A stretch of 64,000 bases of DNA from Sphingobacteriales bacterium (GTDB taxonomy: Bacteria > Bacteroidota > Bacteroidia > Chitinophagales > UBA2359): assembly GCA_016706405.1 (NCBI GenBank), contig JADJJT010000001.1, positions 372,001 through 436,000 on the forward strand, given 5' to 3'. This document shows, one piece after another, positions 35,742 to 44,848 of this stretch. Made by a program: the position numbers and the translations under genes. Below the pieces are notes generated by a model. It ran no database searches. It saw nothing but the letters and a program-made list of their open reading frames with translations, and was not told the DNA's origin. How positions within the stretch are numbered: the stretch's first letter is position 1; every line of letters begins with the position of its first letter.

Positions 35742-35882
35742 CGCCCCTACAACGGTTTGCAGCTACCCGAAGGTGGCGATTTCGGAGCATAAAACTGTCA
35801 ACCAAGCAAAAACTTTGATAGAAGCGCAAAGCTAGATTTAACAACTGAACCGCCACTTTTGGGTAGGTGCTGTTATAGGGCG
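35742..35882 (-). repeat. attC-like imperfect palindrome C, between the thioredoxin-TPR gene and the R-M pair
   Basis: The left arm (35742-35778) reads CGCCCCTACAACGG, then GCAGCTACCCGAAGGTGGCG. The right arm (35851-35882) reads CGCCACTTTTGGGTAGGTGC, then TGTTATAGGGCG. The arms are reverse complements except for a 5-6 nt bulge and a few mismatches. The single-stranded form would fold like an integron attC site with extrahelical bases. It starts 10 bp past the stop of the TPR gene. The middle (GATTTCGGAGCATAAAACTG) is shared with element B. Confidence 0.6.
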
Positions 35883-35891
35883 TTTTTCTTG

Positions 35892-36537
35892 TCATCTTTT
35901 ACTTGCAATTATGTCAATCAATTTTTGAGTTTCACTGTAGTCTTGGTTGTTTTTCTTTGCTATGTCAATTGTCTTTTTAGCTTGTTTAATTGCTTTTTTC
36001 TTTTCTCCTGACTTGTATAAAAGCCAAGCATAGGTGTCGTTGTTTGCAAAGTTGTTATCAAGTTCTATTGAACGGATCGAACATTTTATTGCAGTTCTAA
36101 TTCTTTCATTATCATTGTGCTGAGGCTGTTCATAAACACCCCACGCAAAATTATTTAGTTCATCCGGATCATCCCATATCTTTGAAATATATATTTCTAA
36201 TGTTTTAAAATAATTGGATTTGTCACCAATCTTTTCATAGTAATGAAGCATCGAAGAAAGAACAAGATTTTTACTTGTTATCATTCCCGTAATTCGTCCG
36301 TCCATTTCTTTAAAAAGATATTGCTCGCCATTGTCATACTCCTTTAAAGCTTTAAGTGCTTGTTTAAATGTTTCTTCATCTTTCTCTTCAATGGCCTTAT
36401 AAATTGCATTGTTTAGTATCCATACAATTCTCGTTTTAACTTGATTGCTGTCAAGATATTCGTAAAACAGTTCTTTGTTGTTTACCAAGAAATTAAATCT
36501 CGGATTGTTATACGGTAGGAATATTTTGAAATTGTGA
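35892..36537 (-). pseudogene. Thioredoxin-TPR protein, C-terminal part (gene interrupted by IS copy 2)
   Basis: Open frame of about 215 codons, entered from the IS. It contains tetratricopeptide-like helices (ELNNFAWGVYEQPQHN, then NDTYAWLLYKSGEKKKAIKQAKKTIDIAKKNNQDY). The ATG at 36488 is internal. Removing the IS and one copy of the TGA duplication joins FSI (from 37464-38071) to HNFKIFLPYNNPRFNFLVNN here, in frame, giving one protein of about 415 aa. The original protein was a secreted thioredoxin-fold plus TPR protein. Confidence 0.85.
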
Positions 36538-37463
36538 GAGACTGTCTAAAAATTAAAAATTGGCATGCCAGTCCTAAAAATTGATAGGAAAAAAGTTATT
36601 AAAAGAGATGTGAATAAAAGACTATCAGTTTGACGTTTAAATAATAATTCATAGCTTTATGAAAATCAAACACATAAAGTAAAATGAAAACCTACCCAAG
36701 CAGTCTCACCGATAGTCAATGGAGTGCAATATTAGGCATTTTAGACGACAAACGGAAACGAAAACACAGTTTAAGAGAAATTTTTAATGCGCTGTTCTAT
36801 TTGCTTAAACTGGCTGTCAATGGCGCATGCTGCCGTTCCATTTTCCGTCATGGAAGCTTGTTTACTACTATTTTACCAAGTGGAAGAAGGATGGGACGAT
36901 AGAACTCATCCATGAAATACTCAGGGATAAGACTCGAAAGCAAGCAGGCAGGGCTTCATCGCCAAGTGTTGGTATAATTGATAGCCAGAGCGTAAAGACA
37001 ACAAGCGTCGGAGGCTTGTGCAGAGGGATTGACGGGGTAAAAAAGTTAAAGGCAGAAAGCGGCATATTATTGTAGATACAATGGGACTACTTTTAGCGGT
37101 TGTGGTTCATGCGGCAAATGAGCATGACAGTAAATCAGCCCCAATGGTTATAGCTGACCTCAGAGGCAGGTTTTGCAGATTGGTAAAGATAGTAGCTGAT
37201 GGCGGGTATAGAGGCGAGTTAATTGAAAATACCCGCAAAACGTTTGGGTGGGTGGTTGAGGTTGTAAGTAGATCGAATACAGCCTCGAAATTCGAAGTAT
37301 TGCCAAAAGATGGATTGTTGAAAGAACTTTTGCATGGCTCGAAAGCTATCGAAGATTGAGTAAAGACTTTGAGTTCCAAACCGAAACGAGCCAGACAATG
37401 ATCCAACTTGCCATGATAAAATTGATGCTTAATAGAATTAGAAAATAAAATTTAGACAGGCTC
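36538..37463 (+). mobile_element. IS5-family insertion sequence, copy 2 (926 bp), inside a gene
   Basis: Same ends as copy 1. It is flanked by a perfect 3-bp target duplication TGA (36535-36537 and 37464-37466), which fits the T-N-A targets of the IS427-type IS5 group. It interrupts the thioredoxin-TPR gene. Three single-base losses relative to copy 1 all fall in homopolymers. Confidence 0.95.
36684..37445 (+). pseudogene. IS5-family transposase, three frameshifts
   Basis: Compared with copy 1 the gene lacks one A after TTGCTTA (near 36810), one G in the GACGGGG run (near 37035) and one A in CCAAAAG (near 37306). The reading frame breaks after FYLLK and the DDE motifs fall in different frames. 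Apart from these the DNA is virtually identical to copy 1, so the insertion is recent and the indels are either fresh or consensus errors. Confidence 0.92.
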
Positions 37464-38071
37464 TGAATACTGAATTCATAAATTAATTTGATATTCTTTT
37501 CAAGTTTATATTCGTTGTCATTTGTTACATCTAAGTATTGATTAACAACAGTTGAGTCTAATTCGTTTGCGTTACGTAACATATAAACATAATCAAACAA
37601 AAAGTCAGGTTGCCTATTTCCTATATTGTATAATCTTTTGTAGTTTGTCAAATTCTTATTAGAAAGTAAAGCGTTATAGGCTTGTCGATAGAATTCTTCT
37701 GGACTAAACACGCCTACCATTTTGTGTAATTCATTTCCTTTATTGTCAAAGAATAAGAAAGTAGGATGTAGTTGGACGTTGTATAATTTGTTAACCTCAA
37801 TCCCTTTCCCTTTTCGGGTGTTGATTTCAAAATTGATAAAGTTTGAGTTGCAATAATCAAACACATTTTTGTCTTTGAAAGCCGTCTTTTCCATTGTCAC
37901 ACAGGCTCCACAACCGTCAAAGTGAAAATAAAGCATAACGCCTTTATTCTCTTTTTTTGCTAGTTCAAATAAGTCGGAATAGTCAACTTGTCGGAAAACG
38001 ATTGTCGTGTCGGATGCTAAAGTAGTATAACTCCAAACAAAGAACATCAGTATTGTTAAAACAGGTTTCAT
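37464..38071 (-). pseudogene. Thioredoxin-TPR protein, N-terminal part (gene interrupted by IS copy 2)
   Basis: A signal peptide (1-19, ending TTLASDT) is followed by a thioredoxin fold (about 25-145) with the redox motif FDGCGACVTMEKTAF and the cis-proline segment VQLHPTFLFF. It should act in the periplasm on disulfides. The frame runs into the IS after EFSI and ends there on IS-derived codons at 37346. Its C-terminal TPR part is at 35892-36537. A sequence resembling half of the attC-like repeat (GCCCTACATCGGTTGTATAA) lies just upstream of the start at 38088-38107. Confidence 0.88.
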
Positions 38072-38369
38072 TGTCGTCTTTTTAAAATGCCCTACATCGG
38101 TTGTATAAACGCAACTTTGTGTTTATTTCAGCAATATCCGGATGGTTTTGAACGAACCAAAACAATAATTTGCAATTTTTTGCAGGCGCGCGCTTTGATT
38201 TAACCCTATTGATATATATCCGGATTAATTAAACTAACGCAAAACTAAATCTTAATTCCTATATATCCAACTTATCCAATGGATTTTTTATTTGGTCAAA
38301 TCCTTTGGTGGTTACATGTGTATAAACCTCAATTTTTAAGTTGGCAAGCTAACTAATTTGAAGCCACAA

Positions 38370-40997
38370 CTAAGTCAAAAACATGTCTTTGCTTTCGTTA
38401 ATAGCGTAGGGCAAACCTTCGGGATTTTTACCGCCTGCGGTAGCATAAAAGGGCTGTCCGCCGCCGCCGCCTTGTATATGTTTTGCCAAATTGCGTATAA
38501 TTTGGGTTGCATTTAAGTTGGTGCTGGCCACAATTTCATCGGCTATCATTACGGTTAAATGGGCTTTGCCGTCAATTTCGGCACCCAATACAGCAATTAA
38601 GTTCGATACTTCGTTGCGCAGTTCGTAAGCTAATTTTTTTACCAAATCGGCGTTGGGCAAGGCAACTTGGGCGGCAATTAGCTGGTATCCGGCTGAGGTG
38701 GTTTGTGCCTGGCTAATAAGTTCGTTTTTAATGGCTACTGCTTTCTCGGCCTGCAGTTTTTCTAATTCTTTTTGTAAGCGGTTGTTTTCGTGCAATAGTT
38801 TTTGTGTTGCCTCGCTTATACTGCTGGGGTTATTTAACAAATGGCGCACGGTTTGTAGCTCGTCAATAGCGCTGTTTACCATTTGCGCAGCAGCTTGGCC
38901 GGTAATAGCCTCAATGCGGCGCACCCCCGCCGATATACTGCTTTCGGCGGCAACAAAACACAGGCCAATCTCTCCGGTTGCTTTTACGTGCGTACCTCCG
39001 CATAGTTCTTTCGAGTAGTTGGGGTCAAAAATTATAACGCGCACGCTATCGCCATATTTTTCGCCAAACAAGGCCATGGCTCCAAGTTGCATAGCTTCGT
39101 CAAGGGGCATATCGCGGCGTTCGTCTAAGGGTATATTTTCGCGAATTTTTTCGTTTACGCGGTTTTGTATGCGCTGTAATTCTTCGTCGGTAAGTTTGGC
39201 AAAATGCGAAAAGTCGAAGCGCAAATAGTCGGGGTGTACCAACGAGCCTTTTTGTTGCACGTGCGTACCCAACACTTCGCGCAGGGCGGCATGTAGCAAA
39301 TGGGTTGCCGAGTGGTTGCTGTTGGTGGCTTTCCGGCGTTGGGTATTAACAATAGCATGGCAATCGGCTTGCATATTTGTAGGAAGCTGGGCTACTAAAT
39401 GCACAATTAAATTATTTTCTTTAAGGGTGTTTAACACCGCAACCTTTTCATCCGGATGAAAATGCAGAAAGCCGGTATCGCCCACTTGTCCGCCGCTTTC
39501 GGCATAAAATGGGGTAATATTTAGCACAATTTGGTAGCCTGTTTCGCCTTTTTGTTTTACTTGTCGGTATTTTACAACGTGTGCGTTAGCCTCTAATTGG
39601 TCGTAACCTACAAATAAGGTGGTGCCGGCTTGTGGGTCAAGAATTATCCAGTCGCCGGTTTCAATTTTGCCGGCGGCGCGGCTGCGTTCTTTTTGCTGGG
39701 CAAGGGCGGCGTTAAATGCGGGTTCGTCTATAGATAAACCGCGCTCGCCAGCAATTAAGCGGGTGAGGTCAAACGGAAAGCCAAAGGTGTCTAAAAGTTC
39801 AAAGGCGTTTTCTCCGGAAATAATTTTTCCGGATGTTTGATTTTCAATTTGGGCAAATCGTTTTAAGCCGCTTTCTAAGGTGTGCAAAAAGGTTTGTTCT
39901 TCTTCGTGAATTACTTTGGTTATAAAGTTTTGCTGTGCGGTTAGCTCGGGAAAAACGCTGCCGAGTTGTTGGGTTAAAACGGGCACTAACTGGTATAAAA
40001 TGGGTTGTTTGTAGCCTAAATAACTGTAAGCGTATCGAACGGCGCGGCGCAAAATACGGCGCACCACGTAGCCGGCTTTATTGTTAGAGGGTAGTTGGCC
40101 ATCGGCAATGGTAAAGGTAATGGCGCGAATATGGTCAGAGAGTACACGGATGGCAATATCGGTAGGTTCGGCGCTGCCGTAGGTTATGCCGGTAATGGCT
40201 TCAATTTTCCGGATGATTGGGGTAAAAATGTCGGTATCGTAATTCGATTGTTTGTTTTGTAATACGCGCACCAAGCGCTCGAAACCCATGCCCGTATCTA
40301 CGTGTTGCGCCGGAAGTTTTTCGAGGCTTTTGTCGGCTTTGCGGTTAAATTCAATAAACACGTTGTTCCATATTTCAATTACCTGCGGGTGGTCGTTGTT
40401 TACTAAACTGGCTCCGGGTATTGTTTGGCGCTCGCTGTCTGTGCGGCAATCAACATGAATTTCAGAGCAGGGGCCGCAGGGGCCGGTGTCGCCCATTTCC
40501 CAAAAATTATCTTTTTTGTTGCCTTTTAAAATGCGGTCGGGGGCGGCAAATTGCAGCCAGGTATCGTAAGCTTCTTGGTCGAAGGGTATATTATCGTCGG
40601 CGCTGCCTTCAAAAACGGTAACATACAGGCGGTCTTTCGGAATTTTATAGACCTGGGTAAGCAGTTCCCAACTCCAGGCGATAGCTTCTTTTTTAAAGTA
40701 GTCGCCAAAGCTCCAGTTGCCCAACATTTCGAACAGGGTATGGTGGTAGGTGTCTTTACCTACGTCTTCTAAGTCGTTGTGTTTGCCGCTAACGCGCAGG
40801 CATTTTTGGGTGTCGGCAACGCGGGGCCAGGGGGCTTGGCTATGGCCTAAAAAATAATCTTTAAACTGGTTCATCCCCGCGTTGGTAAACATTAGCGTGG
40901 GGTCGTTTTTAATTACAACGGGTGCCGAGGGTACTATTTGGTGGCCTTTGGCGGCAAAAAAATCAAAAAATGCCTGACGTATTTCTTGGGCGGTCAT
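38370..40997 (-). CDS. alaS: Alanyl-tRNA synthetase
   Basis: 875 aa, normal length. The class II core is at the N-terminus (FTNAGMNQFKDYFLG, GNWSFGDYFKKEA), the editing domain has the zinc-binding SATHLLHAALR (HxxxH) and CGGTH (CxxxH) motifs, and the C-Ala domain ends with GGGGGQPFYATAGGK. It charges tRNA-Ala with alanine and deacylates Ser- and Gly-tRNA-Ala. TCCGGA occurs several times inside, as in other resident genes here. Confidence 0.97.
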   Translation of the reverse strand: MTAQEIRQAFFDFFAAKGHQIVPSAPVVIKNDPTLMFTNAGMNQFKDYFLGHSQAPWPRVADTQKCLRVSGKHNDLEDVGKDTYHHTLFEMLGNWSFGDYFKKEAIAWSWELLTQVYKIPKDRLYVTVFEGSADDNIPFDQEAYDTWLQFAAPDRILKGNKKDNFWEMGDTGPCGPCSEIHVDCRTDSERQTIPGASLVNNDHPQVIEIWNNVFIEFNRKADKSLEKLPAQHVDTGMGFERLVRVLQNKQSNYDTDIFTPIIRKIEAITGITYGSAEPTDIAIRVLSDHIRAITFTIADGQLPSNNKAGYVVRRILRRAVRYAYSYLGYKQPILYQLVPVLTQQLGSVFPELTAQQNFITKVIHEEEQTFLHTLESGLKRFAQIENQTSGKIISGENAFELLDTFGFPFDLTRLIAGERGLSIDEPAFNAALAQQKERSRAAGKIETGDWIILDPQAGTTLFVGYDQLEANAHVVKYRQVKQKGETGYQIVLNITPFYAESGGQVGDTGFLHFHPDEKVAVLNTLKENNLIVHLVAQLPTNMQADCHAIVNTQRRKATNSNHSATHLLHAALREVLGTHVQQKGSLVHPDYLRFDFSHFAKLTDEELQRIQNRVNEKIRENIPLDERRDMPLDEAMQLGAMALFGEKYGDSVRVIIFDPNYSKELCGGTHVKATGEIGLCFVAAESSISAGVRRIEAITGQAAAQMVNSAIDELQTVRHLLNNPSSISEATQKLLHENNRLQKELEKLQAEKAVAIKNELISQAQTTSAGYQLIAAQVALPNADLVKKLAYELRNEVSNLIAVLGAEIDGKAHLTVMIADEIVASTNLNATQIIRNLAKHIQGGGGGQPFYATAGGKNPEGLPYAINESKDMFLT

Positions 40998-41059
40998 ATA
41001 TGTGTAATCGTTTATGTTTTATTTGATTTTGTTTGAAAAAATTTAAACTTGTTAACTTG

Positions 41060-41980
41060 TTAATAGGTTATCTCTTTAATAGTTTCGCCGTTTTTATATT
41101 CGCCAATTACTTTAAGTTCGCCTTGTTCGTTCCAAACTTTGTATTCGCCGTTGCGTTTGCCGTTTTTATAATGAATTGCGCGGCGTTTAATTCCGGTTTC
41201 GTAATAATCTTCGGTAAGGCCTTCTTTTTGGCCATTTTTAACCATGCTTACGGCCTGTAATTTGCCGTTGGCGTAGTAGGCTTTCGATTCGCCGTCTCGT
41301 TTGCCATTTTTAAAATTTACTTCAGATTCAACTTGTCCGGTTGGGAACCAGGTGCGGCCTATGCCCTCCTCTTTGCCCATTTTGTAAAAAACTTGTTTGC
41401 GGGCGCGGCCATTTTTATGTTTTTCAAGGGATTCTCCATCTTTAACACCATGCTCCCAAAATTCAATTTTTTCTTCAATTGGTTCGGCGCCTGCATCGGT
41501 GTAGTAATAGGCTAACCATTGGCCGTGTTTTTTGCCACTCAGGTAATTGCCTTCTTCTTCAACCACGCCGTTGCTATAATATTTGGTGTATTTGCCATCT
41601 TTAATGGTATCGTTGGCTCTAACAAAAAAGGTTGTTTGATACTGGCCGTTTGGATGGTAGTTTATTACACGGTCGAAAGTGGAAAAATTGCCAATTCCTT
41701 TAAAAAATTTTCCTTGTGCGGTTTCTTTATAAGGTGTTTTTTCGAAAAACTGCATGGCCTGTTCGTTGGCATGGGCGCGTTTTTGTTCGCGCTCGGTAAG
41801 TTGGCGGTTTGGGTTGGCTGGCTTTGTAGTATCGGCGGCAGTAGAATTGGCTGTTGCTGTTTTAGAATTGCCTTGCTGGGTGTTTTGCGAGCAAGCATCT
41901 AACAAAAACAAGAAGGCACAGCCTAAAAAAACAAGAAAATATGCTTTTTTTGTTCTTTGGGTAATTAACGAAAATATCAT
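41060..41980 (-). CDS. MORN-repeat lipoprotein (YwqK-like)
   Basis: 306 aa. Lipoprotein signal with lipobox FLLDAC (Cys30), a Thr/Asn-rich linker, then at least six MORN-type repeats of about 23 residues (for example YYSNGVVEEEGNYLSGKKHGQW, YANGKLQAVSMVKNGQKEG, YKNGKRNGEYKVWNEQGELKV). Bacterial proteins of this kind are often annotated as YwqK-family antitoxins, but in Bacteroidota most are cell-envelope proteins without a toxin partner. None is seen here. It lies about 60 bp upstream of alaS on the same strand. Confidence 0.82.
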   Translation of the reverse strand: MIFSLITQRTKKAYFLVFLGCAFLFLLDACSQNTQQGNSKTATANSTAADTTKPANPNRQLTEREQKRAHANEQAMQFFEKTPYKETAQGKFFKGIGNFSTFDRVINYHPNGQYQTTFFVRANDTIKDGKYTKYYSNGVVEEEGNYLSGKKHGQWLAYYYTDAGAEPIEEKIEFWEHGVKDGESLEKHKNGRARKQVFYKMGKEEGIGRTWFPTGQVESEVNFKNGKRDGESKAYYANGKLQAVSMVKNGQKEGLTEDYYETGIKRRAIHYKNGKRNGEYKVWNEQGELKVIGEYKNGETIKEITY

Positions 41981-42183
41981 TGATGTAATAAAATAAGCTG
42001 CAAAGTTACGCAGTTTTTAGGTAAGTATTTACTTTAAGTTTTAGCTAGTTTGCAAACCATTTTTAACCGGAGCAAACCATCCGGAAGTTTTGTGTTGATA
42101 AAAGCCTTAACTTTACAAGTTCATCCGGAAGCACGGATGACGTATTTTTTTATTTCATTTTTTTATTTTTAAATCTACTTTTA

Positions 42184-42885
42184 ATGACTTCTTTAAAAAT
42201 TATTCGTCTAATTTATTGCTTGCTTTTTATAAGCATTATTGCCATTTTTACTACCGGATGTTTTACTATTACCGACGAAGTGAGTATTAAAAAAAATGGA
42301 GCAGGAACAATGACTACAACAGTTGATTTTAGTACAGCAATGAGTATGTTGGGTATGTTTATGCCCGACTCGGTAAAAGAAGGCCTTGATACTGGCCTTG
42401 ACGAGGTGGTTGACCGCGACCTTAATGCTTATACGTCTATAAATGGCATTACCAACGTATCAATTACAAAGCCCGACCAATATATAATGCGCATAAGTTA
42501 TGATTTTGCAAGTATTGACGCGCTGAATAAAGTGTTAAACCAAAATAAAAATGCAGCGGGAAGCATTTTAGGAGGCAGTACTAAATATAAACGAAAAGGC
42601 AATAAATTAGAACGTGTTACAACTGTAGAATTCGAAAACGGAGAATCGCCCATAGCTGCTTTGTTAGAAGGAGGAGATGAACAAACAGCCGAGTTTATGA
42701 AAATGATGCCTCCACCTACCTACAAAATTGTTTACTCGATGCCAAACAACGTTAAAAAAGCTACTATTAAAGGCATGGCCGCAAAAACAAACAAACAAAC
42801 AAACACCTACGAGGTTGAATATAATGTATTTGAGTTGCTTAAAGGAAATCAAAAATTAGAACTCAAACATTGCCTTAAATATTAA
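42184..42885 (+). CDS. Lipoprotein, unknown
   Basis: 233 aa with a lipoprotein signal (hydrophobic 6-24) and lipobox FTTGC. The mature protein begins FTITDEVSIKKNGAGTMTTTVDFS, a beta-strand-rich pattern like that of small lipoproteins with a cystatin-like or LptA-like sheet. A repeat of the Met-rich segment (FMKMMPPPTYKIVYSMP) lies near the C-terminus. No family is recognised. It is divergently transcribed from the MORN lipoprotein. Confidence 0.65.
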   Translation: MTSLKIIRLIYCLLFISIIAIFTTGCFTITDEVSIKKNGAGTMTTTVDFSTAMSMLGMFMPDSVKEGLDTGLDEVVDRDLNAYTSINGITNVSITKPDQYIMRISYDFASIDALNKVLNQNKNAAGSILGGSTKYKRKGNKLERVTTVEFENGESPIAALLEGGDEQTAEFMKMMPPPTYKIVYSMPNNVKKATIKGMAAKTNKQTNTYEVEYNVFELLKGNQKLELKHCLKY

Positions 42886-42914
42886 AACACTCGCCTAATA
42901 AAAATTTGAATTTA

Positions 42915-43013
42915 CGCTATTGTATGACAAAAATTTATTTATAGAATTGTTTATGAACAACGGCAATAATGGCAACTATAAATCGTTTAACAGTTAAATG
43001 CCATACAATAGCG
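42915..43013. repeat. 12-bp inverted repeat with a 75-nt centre
   Basis: CGCTATTGTATG (42915-42926) and CATACAATAGCG (43002-43013) are perfect reverse complements. The centre contains a short palindrome TTTAACAGTTAAA. The structure lies between the lipoprotein stop and the protease start and is too long in the loop for a simple terminator. Confidence 0.6.
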
Positions 43014-43158
43014 CCTAATTCGCTACCTGAAACAAGTTTAAAATAACAAAATAAAACCTTGTTTTTGCAGTTTTTTAAGCTTAAATGACCGCTAATTTAT
43101 TAGCAAAATATACCGACCGAAACCCACCCCGCAATACCCCAAATTAGCAATTTATTTT

Positions 43159-44769
43159 ATGACAAGAGTTTTACTCCGCCTTACGAGTAGTATCTACGGT
43201 GTTATACCTGCTGCCATTGCTAGAAAAATAGTCAGTTTTTTTATTTTTTTGCTTTTTACCCTACTGACAGCAAAGGCAAACAACATAACAAGCAACGAAA
43301 ACAACCAAGAGTTTATTGATTTTATTAATGGTGTAAAAAAAGCTGCTATTGAATTAGACTACGCTGACCAAAAAGAAGTTGACAACGGCAGTAGCAAGTA
43401 TTTAGAAGCTTTTTCTGACTATCTTAAAAATGATATGGGCTTTGAAACGGTGGCGTTTACCAGCGCGGCCAAAGAAGAAATGTTTAGCCAGGTTGCCTCA
43501 TTTTGCGAGGTAGCTCGCGTTAAGCCTAAAATTGAATATTACAACAACCTCTTTTTTACCAATTTTAAAATAGACTTTATAAGCTGCTTAGACCAAACAT
43601 TTTCTTATAAATCGCAGGATACTATTTATTTATCTGAAAGTAGCAATTTATATGAAAGCTTAATACAGACGTGGGCAAAAACCTGTAACATAAAAAACAA
43701 AAAATACAATACTGCCAACCAGTTTAAACTGCCAATTGATGCTACTGGTTGGACGAGGGAAAAACTATATGCCAGCTTCGAGAACTTGCCGCCCGACGAT
43801 GAACTTGCCGGAATTTATACCCAAAACCCCGAAGCACAATCAACCCAAGAATACCAAGTTGCCCTTGTACCGCTAAAAACCAATAAGTACCAAATTGTTT
43901 ACCTCGATGGGGCTTCTAATTATTTAGACTGGCATGAAGGCGAACTGATAGGCGAAATAATAGCCTCATCTGTTGATAAAATATACAATGTAAGATGGCG
44001 CAAGCCAAATAAACTTAGCGACGAAACAGTTACCATCTCGCTTGACCCAAATGGAATTACTTTATTAACGAACGAAAAAAGACAATTAGGATTTACTAAG
44101 GCTTTTCCTAAAAAATCATCTTTAAACGACCGACCAATATCAACCGGAACCGGCATAGCTATCAGCACTGATGGCTATATCCTTACAAATACACACGTAA
44201 TTGAAGGCGGCTCGCGTTTTGAATTCCAAATAACCGATGCTCAATCCGGAATAACCTCCATCTATAATGGCGTTTTAGAAAAGACAGATCCGCAAAACGA
44301 TTTAGCCATTTTAAAAATTGTCGATATGTCGTTTAAGCCGTTACTTCCTGTACCGTATAAGTTTAACACCCAAATGGCCGACATGGCCGAAAAAGTTTAT
44401 ACCCTCGGCTACCCGCTTACCCAAACAATGGGTACAAGTGTAAAATTTCAGGATGGGACCATATCGGCATTAAACGGGTATAATGGCGATGCAACTACTT
44501 ACCAAGTGGGTATGTCTGTTGAACCCGGAAATAGCGGCGGCCCACTATTTAATGAAAAGGGCGAACTTATTGGCATTATAAAAGCCCGCCACAGTAAAGC
44601 GCCAAATGCTACTTACGTCATTAAAATCAGGTATGCTGTTTCGTTAATACAGCGCCTTAAACACCCACCTACCCTTACCGAAGACAGTGCGCTTAGCTTG
44701 CTTAGTATTACCGACCAAATTAAAATACTGCGCCCTTATGTGTTTTTAATTAAGGTGTACGACAAGTAA
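43159..44769 (+). CDS. Secreted trypsin-like serine protease
   Basis: 536 aa. An N-terminal hydrophobic segment (about 25-42) serves as signal or anchor. A unique region (50-320) is followed by a chymotrypsin-fold protease domain (about 330-510) with the triad His in TNTHVIEGG (about 345), Asp in PQNDLAILKI (about 380) and Ser in EPGNSGGPLF (about 458). The layout is DegP-like but without PDZ domains. It is likely an envelope protease; the N-terminal region may recognise its substrate. Confidence 0.88.
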   Translation: MTRVLLRLTSSIYGVIPAAIARKIVSFFIFLLFTLLTAKANNITSNENNQEFIDFINGVKKAAIELDYADQKEVDNGSSKYLEAFSDYLKNDMGFETVAFTSAAKEEMFSQVASFCEVARVKPKIEYYNNLFFTNFKIDFISCLDQTFSYKSQDTIYLSESSNLYESLIQTWAKTCNIKNKKYNTANQFKLPIDATGWTREKLYASFENLPPDDELAGIYTQNPEAQSTQEYQVALVPLKTNKYQIVYLDGASNYLDWHEGELIGEIIASSVDKIYNVRWRKPNKLSDETVTISLDPNGITLLTNEKRQLGFTKAFPKKSSLNDRPISTGTGIAISTDGYILTNTHVIEGGSRFEFQITDAQSGITSIYNGVLEKTDPQNDLAILKIVDMSFKPLLPVPYKFNTQMADMAEKVYTLGYPLTQTMGTSVKFQDGTISALNGYNGDATTYQVGMSVEPGNSGGPLFNEKGELIGIIKARHSKAPNATYVIKIRYAVSLIQRLKHPPTLTEDSALSLLSITDQIKILRPYVFLIKVYDK

Positions 44770-44848
44770 GTAAAGAGCTTTTGTTTTCACGATGCCTAAA
44801 TTAGCAAACTAATGCTAACTCGTCAACTAAAAAGAAAACTCAGCTAAG

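Noticed and set aside
41060..41980. Toxin-antitoxin system based on the YwqK-like annotation
   Set aside because: No toxin gene is adjacent, the protein is a lipoprotein with MORN repeats, and the next genes are alaS and an unrelated lipoprotein.
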